Part shown: positions 6,332 through 10,891 of the stretch, one piece after another
Layout: every line of letters begins with the position of its first letter
How positions within the stretch are numbered: the first letter of the stretch is position 1
Assembly: GCA_002333205.1 (NCBI GenBank)
Contig: DDAD01000113.1
Location: forward strand, 53,700 to 64,590
Direction of reading: 5' to 3'
Source: Pedobacter sp. UBA2067
GTDB taxonomy: Bacteria; Bacteroidota; Bacteroidia; Sphingobacteriales; Sphingobacteriaceae
DNA: 10,891 bases
The notes under the pieces: model-generated
The model's database searches: none
Told to the model about the DNA's origin: nothing
What the model saw: only the letters and a program-made list of their open reading frames with translations
Made by a program: the position numbers and the translations under genes

Positions 6332-6347
6332 TGGCACATGCTTAGTG
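6332..6347 (+). promoter_or_regulatory. Sigma54-like (-24/-12) promoter of the lone permease gene
   Basis: TGGCACATGCTTAGTG has GG of -24 at 6333/6334 and GT at 6345/6346 in the -12 position. The first six bases are the full sigma54 consensus TGGCAC. The predicted start is about 6358, leaving a leader of about 20 bases before ATG 6378 and excluding the GTG at 6345 as a start codon. Confidence 0.75.
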
Positions 6348-6377
6348 ATTGGCACTCAAACCTTAATTGGTAATCCC

Positions 6378-8747
6378 ATGTCAATCTTAAACTTCAAAAT
6401 CGCCCTGCGTAATATCTGGAGAAGTAAAATAACTTCTTTCATCAACATCGTTGGTCTGGCCATTGGACTCGCTGCCTGTTTAATGTTGCTCATTTACGTC
6501 AATTACGAATGGAACTTCGACAAGCATTCCTCATATTCAAATGAGGTGCATGTAGCCATTACACGTATCACAGATGATCTTGGAAAAGACATCGCTACCT
6601 TTGATGGTACACCTACTGCACTGGCTTCCACAATAGCTTCGGGCATTCCGGAGATTAAACATATTGCCCGCATCAGTTACGACCGCGTGCTGCTCATCGC
6701 CAATGGTGAGAACAGCTTTAAAAAGACGGCCAAATTCGCTGATCCGGATATCCTAAATATATATGATTACCAGTTTCTTCAGGGAAACCGCAGCACAGCC
6801 TTAAAAACACCGGGCTCCATTGTACTTACGGCGTCAATGGCTAAGACCTTATTCGGCAGTACAGACGTTCTAAATCAAGCTGTTCGCCTGCAAGATCAAG
6901 CCGCATTTAAGGTCACTGGTGTTGTGGCAGATTTACCTGGTAATAGCTCTCATCGCTTTGACTACCTGCTGCCCTGGTCTGACTACAAACTGGTGGATCC
7001 TTCTTCAGAAGACCTGAACTGGGATAATTATAGCTTTGTAACTTTAGTAAGGCTTGCGGCAGATGCAGACCTGAACCGCGTAAACCAGAAGTTAAACTCA
7101 CTGACCCTGGAACAAACTAAATGGAAGAAATCGCCGTTTTTCTTATTCCCCCTGGCGAAACTTCATCTCTATGGCAAGTTCGTTAATGGCAAAAGCATCG
7201 GTGGCGACATAAGCCAGATCTGGCTGTTTACCAGCCTTGCATTCGGCATTCTGCTGATTGCCTGTATCAACTTCATGAACATGGCCACGGCTAAATCCGA
7301 AAAGCGCGCCAAGGAAGTCGGCATTAAGAAGACTATTGGCGCTACCAGAACTTCACTGGTTGCACAATTCCTTACAGAGTCCATCGTACTTACCTTCATT
7401 AGTGTATTTATTGCCATTGCCCTTGTGGAAGCTTTCCTGCCAGCATTCGGCAATCTGCTGAACATGGATCTTCACGTCTCCTTTTCTGACCACCAAACCT
7501 GGCTCATCATCATCGGCATTGTGCTGCTTACTGGCCTCATTGCCGGAAGCTACCCAGCATTATATCTCTCTGCTTTCAATCCTATCCAGATCTTCAAACG
7601 GAAACTTCAACCCAGGCAGTACCTTTCTTTCAGCTTGCGTCAGGTACTTATTGTCGGACAATTCTGCTTTGCCGTAATGCTGATTGTAAGCACACTGGTG
7701 ATCTACAAACAGATTCAGTTCATCAAGAACAAGCCTGTAGGCATTGATATCGATGCCCTGGCAGAAATGCCCCTTGAAGGTGCTATGTCGACGCGCTTTG
7801 ATCTGCTGAAAAGACAACTCCTAAATTCCGGAGCGGTTACATCGATAGCAAAAACAACCACAAGCCTGATCCACCATGGACAGAACTTTAACAACCTGGA
7901 ATGGCCAGGCATGGCGAATGCTGATAAAGATATCATGTTTAATGGCGTCGGTACCACTTACGACTTCAGCAAAACCTCAGGATTAAAGTTGATACAAGGG
8001 CGCGATTTCTCTGAAAAATATGCATCAGATAGTGGCGCGGTGCTCATTAGCAGCGCTGCAGCAAAGGTGATGAACCTGGATAAGCCGCTTGGCACCAAAC
8101 TTAAACTCAACAATCAAACGGCAACGGTAATTGGGGTTTTTGAAGATTACGCTTGGGATTCGCCGTATAAAGCAAATAATCCAATGATTGTCTTCTTCAG
8201 CAACTATGCGGAGCATGTCACCATTCGATTGAATCCGGAGCAGAATTTACAGGAGAGTGTAGAAACGATTGAGCGAATTGCAAAGGACATTAATCCAGCT
8301 TATCCCGTTGAGCTGAACTTCGTTAGTTCCTCATTTGATAAGCTGCTGCAAAAAGAAAAGACTTTAGGCATTCTGTCCAACCTTTTCGGAGGGCTGGCCA
8401 TCTTTGTTTCCTGCATCGGACTATTTGGGTTAGTCGCCTTTAGTGCAGAACAACGCACCAAGGAGTTTGGGGTAAGAAAGGTCCTTGGTGCGTCGGTAGG
8501 CAACCTGATGCAGTTGCTTTCTGTATCTTTTTTAAAGTTGATTGTCGTGGCTATTTTTATCGCCGTCCCAATCAGTTATTATGTGATGAACAATTGGCTG
8601 CAGGGTTATGAATTCCGCACCGAGTTCAGCTGGTGGATCATTCCACTTTCAGCACTCGGTACACTAACCATTGCACTTTTAACGGTAAGCGTACAAGCCT
8701 ACAAAACTGCAAAAGCCAATCCTGTTGATGCGCTGAAGTACGAGTAA
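6378..8747 (+). CDS. ABC transporter permease, duplicated MacB/FtsX type, monocistronic
   Basis: A 789-residue inner-membrane permease with two tandem FtsX-like halves. TM1 is about 21-41, the first periplasmic MacB_PCD-like domain 42-280, TM2-4 about 281-302, 330-357 and 374-396. TM5 is about 423-443, the second periplasmic domain 444-660, TM6-8 about 663-689, 710-737 and 752-774. The cytoplasmic motif is present twice (KRAKEVGIKKTIGATRTSL and QRTKEFGVRKVLGASVGNL), as expected for a duplicated permease. The N-terminus MSILNFKIALRNIWRSK parallels that of the permease at 687. Upstream in-frame GTG 6345 overlaps the -12 element, so ATG 6378 is chosen. No ATPase gene is adjacent; it probably uses the ATPase encoded at 689-1387, since both sit under the same promoter type. 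Its stop codon lies in the loop of a hairpin facing the convergent receptor gene. Confidence 0.94.
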   Translation: MSILNFKIALRNIWRSKITSFINIVGLAIGLAACLMLLIYVNYEWNFDKHSSYSNEVHVAITRITDDLGKDIATFDGTPTALASTIASGIPEIKHIARISYDRVLLIANGENSFKKTAKFADPDILNIYDYQFLQGNRSTALKTPGSIVLTASMAKTLFGSTDVLNQAVRLQDQAAFKVTGVVADLPGNSSHRFDYLLPWSDYKLVDPSSEDLNWDNYSFVTLVRLAADADLNRVNQKLNSLTLEQTKWKKSPFFLFPLAKLHLYGKFVNGKSIGGDISQIWLFTSLAFGILLIACINFMNMATAKSEKRAKEVGIKKTIGATRTSLVAQFLTESIVLTFISVFIAIALVEAFLPAFGNLLNMDLHVSFSDHQTWLIIIGIVLLTGLIAGSYPALYLSAFNPIQIFKRKLQPRQYLSFSLRQVLIVGQFCFAVMLIVSTLVIYKQIQFIKNKPVGIDIDALAEMPLEGAMSTRFDLLKRQLLNSGAVTSIAKTTTSLIHHGQNFNNLEWPGMANADKDIMFNGVGTTYDFSKTSGLKLIQGRDFSEKYASDSGAVLISSAAAKVMNLDKPLGTKLKLNNQTATVIGVFEDYAWDSPYKANNPMIVFFSNYAEHVTIRLNPEQNLQESVETIERIAKDINPAYPVELNFVSSSFDKLLQKEKTLGILSNLFGGLAIFVSCIGLFGLVAFSAEQRTKEFGVRKVLGASVGNLMQLLSVSFLKLIVVAIFIAVPISYYVMNNWLQGYEFRTEFSWWIIPLSALGTLTIALLTVSVQAYKTAKANPVDALKYE

Positions 8748-8758
8748 TTCAGCGCATC
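8727..8758. terminator. Hairpin between convergent permease and receptor genes
   Basis: A perfect 11-base inverted repeat, GATGCGCTGAA (8727-8737) and TTCAGCGCATC (8748-8758), has a 10-base loop containing the permease stop codon. It lies in the tail-to-tail junction, where only 18 bases separate the two genes, so it could stop transcription from both sides. Neither side has a clear T-tract, so it is not a classic intrinsic terminator. Confidence 0.55.
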
Positions 8759-8765
8759 CCAGTAA

Positions 8766-10891
8766 TTATCTTTGTCCGCCTGCTGCTGCACCGCCTTGTC
8801 CGTTTGCATCCCCACCCTGCAATAGGTCATCATTGGTTACGCCACGTTTCTTTCTTGGAGGCTGTGCACCGTAGTTCATCTTTCCAAAATTGTACGTGAA
8901 GTTAAGTCCGAATGAACGGAAAGGCACGGAAAACTTGCTGCGCTGTGTAAGTGGTCCGCTGTTAATATTAGATTCAAAATCTTTGTAGTCCTTAAATGGC
9001 TGTGTGATGTTCAGACCAAGGGTACCACGTTTCTTCAGGATGTCTTGCTTAACACCGATCACCCAAAGGTTAAAGGATGGATTAGTACCCTGGAAGGTCC
9101 TTCTGGCCGAGTTCTGCATCAGGAAGGTTTCTGCGTTCAACGTCGAGCTCAACTTCATCGTAGCACTTACAAATGCATTGTACTGGATGTAAGTATCCTG
9201 CTCACCTTGCTGCAGGCTGCTGATGATCTTTGGCTTGTAGGTGAAAGCATTGAAATTTCCTCTAAGTGTTAGTGCTTTCCACAACTGCACCGATCCGAAG
9301 ATGCTTGTTCCGAAGGAGTTATTGGTACCAACGTTTTGGAAAGTTGTTAAAGAGACATCACGCGTCACCTCATTACCTTCATTGTCTATGGTCGTAAATG
9401 GCACCGTGCTCACCACACTTTCAATGATATCTTCTGTTTTACGGTAATACACTGAGGCGTTGATCACAGAAGATTTCACGAATGTAGAATAGTTGAACTC
9501 AATGGTTTGTCCGATCTCCGGTGAAAGCTCCGGGTTACCCTGATTCTGGTTCAGCGGATCGCTCGTGTTACGGAAAGGGTTCAGGAACTGTAAACTCGGG
9601 CGTTGAATACGCTTGCTATAGCTCAGCTTAATGGTCTGCGTTGGTGTCAGGGACTTGGAAACGATTAGACTTGGTATAAAGTTCAGGTAATCGTTTTTGA
9701 ATGGCTGCAAGCCGCTGGTGGTGTTACCGGAATTACCATTAATGTTGGTGCTTTCCATACGTGCACCGGCCATAACGGTATATCCACCGCTCAGTGATGT
9801 CGTTAGCAAACCGTAGCCTGCATACACATCCTGACCATAGTCATAAGCATTCGATGTGATTGGATTTAGCACGTACTGGCCTAACTCGTTCGGATTGAAG
9901 AAATCATAGTCACTTTTAATCTCACGGATAATGGTTTTAGCACCTGCTTCAACTTTAAACATCTTGTTTATTGGCAACACGTAATCAACCTGAACCGTGT
10001 ATTCGTTATTTGTACCAAGGTTCTTTGCACGTTGGTTCTGCGTAAATGCCGAGTATTCGGTTGCATAATCCACATCTGCTGTACCATGTGTCCATTGTGC
10101 TGCAATGCTGATCTCCTCGCCTGCACGCTTAAATTTGTGGGTAAAATCATTGTTCCAGTCGAAGTTTGACATGCTGTTTTCATTCCGGTTTGTTGCCGTA
10201 TAGTTGATCAGCTCTCCATCGCGGGAAAGGTTGGTATTCGTAGTCGTACCATCGTTTTTGAATGAGCCACCTCTCCTGCTGAAAGAAGAAAGGAAACTGT
10301 TGTTATCATTAAAATCGTAACCCACAGAAGCTGAACCACTCAAAAATTGACGGTTTGATGTGCTTTCACCATTCGACGTAGACCTGGTGCCCAATGTGCG
10401 GTTCTCACTTTCAAATGAGGAATAGGTAGTTTGCGGCCAGCCTGCATTAAAGCCAACATTCGCAGTAACGCTCAGCTTGTTCTTATTAAAGTTCAGGTTG
10501 GCACTTTCATTATTCTGACGGGTTCCGATTCCGGCGTTTATGGAACCGCTAACACCAGAAACTTCTTTCTTTTTAGTGATGATGTTGATGATACCCGCAG
10601 AACCTTCCGCATCGTACTTTGCCGAAGGGGAAGTGATTACTTCTACGTTTTTAATCTGATCAGAAGGCATGGATTTCAATACATCCGCAGCATTGGTGGT
10701 CAGTGCACCTGAAGGTTTACCATTGATGAGGATCCTCACATTCTGGCTACCACGCAAGGCTACGTTGCCGTCCATATCCACAGATACCATAGGTACCTTG
10801 CGAAGGATGTCTGTCACGTTACCACCTGAACTGGTTACATCTTTCTCTGCATTAAAGACCAGTTTGTCGATCTTATTCTCAATCAATGCCT
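8766..10891 (-). CDS. TonB-dependent receptor / outer-membrane beta-barrel protein, C-terminal part (cut by window edge)
   Basis: The frame is open to the right edge, so the N-terminus (signal peptide and probably a carboxypeptidase-regulatory-like domain) lies outside. The visible part starts in the plug domain: DILRKVPMVSVDMDGNVALRG, VRILINGKPSG, and SDQIKNVEVITSPSAKYDAEG followed by SAGIINIITKK. It continues as a long barrel of alternating aromatic strands, Asn/Ser-rich loops and a hinge (LSYSKRIQRPSLQFLNPF; GNPELSPEIGQTIEFNYS). It ends with SFGLNFTYNFG and a polar, Gly-rich tail containing PRKKRGVTNDDLL. This fits the OMP_b-brl_3 type of receptor common in Bacteroidota, which imports or handles large substrates at the outer membrane with TonB energy; the substrate is unknown. 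A TTG at 10886 is internal and not a real start. It converges on the permease gene and shows no sign of belonging to the sigma54 regulon, though its promoter is outside the window. Confidence 0.93.
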   Translation of the reverse strand, partial: ALIENKIDKLVFNAEKDVTSSGGNVTDILRKVPMVSVDMDGNVALRGSQNVRILINGKPSGALTTNAADVLKSMPSDQIKNVEVITSPSAKYDAEGSAGIINIITKKKEVSGVSGSINAGIGTRQNNESANLNFNKNKLSVTANVGFNAGWPQTTYSSFESENRTLGTRSTSNGESTSNRQFLSGSASVGYDFNDNNSFLSSFSRRGGSFKNDGTTTNTNLSRDGELINYTATNRNENSMSNFDWNNDFTHKFKRAGEEISIAAQWTHGTADVDYATEYSAFTQNQRAKNLGTNNEYTVQVDYVLPINKMFKVEAGAKTIIREIKSDYDFFNPNELGQYVLNPITSNAYDYGQDVYAGYGLLTTSLSGGYTVMAGARMESTNINGNSGNTTSGLQPFKNDYLNFIPSLIVSKSLTPTQTIKLSYSKRIQRPSLQFLNPFRNTSDPLNQNQGNPELSPEIGQTIEFNYSTFVKSSVINASVYYRKTEDIIESVVSTVPFTTIDNEGNEVTRDVSLTTFQNVGTNNSFGTSIFGSVQLWKALTLRGNFNAFTYKPKIISSLQQGEQDTYIQYNAFVSATMKLSSTLNAETFLMQNSARRTFQGTNPSFNLWVIGVKQDILKKRGTLGLNITQPFKDYKDFESNINSGPLTQRSKFSVPFRSFGLNFTYNFGKMNYGAQPPRKKRGVTNDDLLQGGDANGQGGAAAGGQR

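Noticed and set aside
6350..6366. Second TGGCAC motif just after the lone-permease promoter
   Set aside because: There is no G in the -13 position at the required spacing (bases 6363-6364 are TT), and it does not fit the fixed distance to the enhancer pair.
6880..6895. TGTTCG-containing stretch inside the lone permease gene
   Set aside because: It has a single half-site without the paired GRACA arm and no nearby promoter.
1..10891. CRISPR arrays, tRNA/rRNA genes, insertion sequences, prophage or defence genes
   Set aside because: I saw no spaced direct repeats, cloverleaf-like sequence, transposase-like frame or terminal inverted repeats with target duplications.

Overview
The window looks like chromosomal DNA from a Bacteroidota member, most likely in or near the Sphingobacteriaceae (Pedobacter/Mucilaginibacter type). 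This rests on protein style: duplicated 790-residue MacB/FtsX-like permeases, an OMP_b-brl_3-type TonB-dependent receptor, and an NtrC-type regulator with GAFTDA instead of GAFTGA. Leaders are A/T-rich and lack clear Shine-Dalgarno sequences. Genus assignment is inference.

Layout. Positions 1-2727 (minus strand) hold a transport operon in the order HlyD-type adaptor, LolD/MacB-type ATPase, and MacB/FtsX-type permease, which runs off the left edge. A small probable lipoprotein gene (2817-3251, minus) lies upstream of it. Divergent from that is a two-component operon (3461-6195, plus): a sigma54 enhancer-binding response regulator and an ATGA-overlapping histidine kinase that lacks a periplasmic sensor. 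Then comes a second, stand-alone MacB/FtsX-type permease (6378-8747, plus). It converges on a TonB-dependent outer-membrane receptor gene (8766-10891, minus) that runs off the right edge.

The main result is a shared promoter architecture upstream of the adaptor operon, the lipoprotein gene and the lone permease. Each has (i) a sigma54-like -24/-12 element, (ii) a 13-base A/T-rich block about 50 bases upstream of -12 that resembles an IHF/HU bending site, and (iii) two tandem palindromes of the form TGTYC-N6-GRACA. The proximal palindrome centre is 85.5-86.5 bases from -12, and the distal centre is 107.5 bases from -12 in all three. The regulator encoded in the middle is the obvious candidate to bind these sites. 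The locus therefore reads as a self-contained regulon: kinase -> NtrC-type activator -> three sigma54 promoters -> ABC export/envelope genes plus a lipoprotein. One palindrome pair also overlaps the putative housekeeping promoter of the regulator operon, which suggests autoregulation.

The promoters also decide start codons. The longest-ORF starts of the adaptor (2751) and lone permease (6345) lie upstream of or inside the promoter elements, so starts at 2727 and 6378 are preferred. The TTG start of the regulator frame (3410) lies among its operator sites, so ATG 3461 is preferred. No RNA genes, insertion sequences or CRISPR arrays were recognised. There is no gene-free stretch over 300 bases; the longest gaps (3252-3460 and 6196-6377) are filled with the regulatory sites described.
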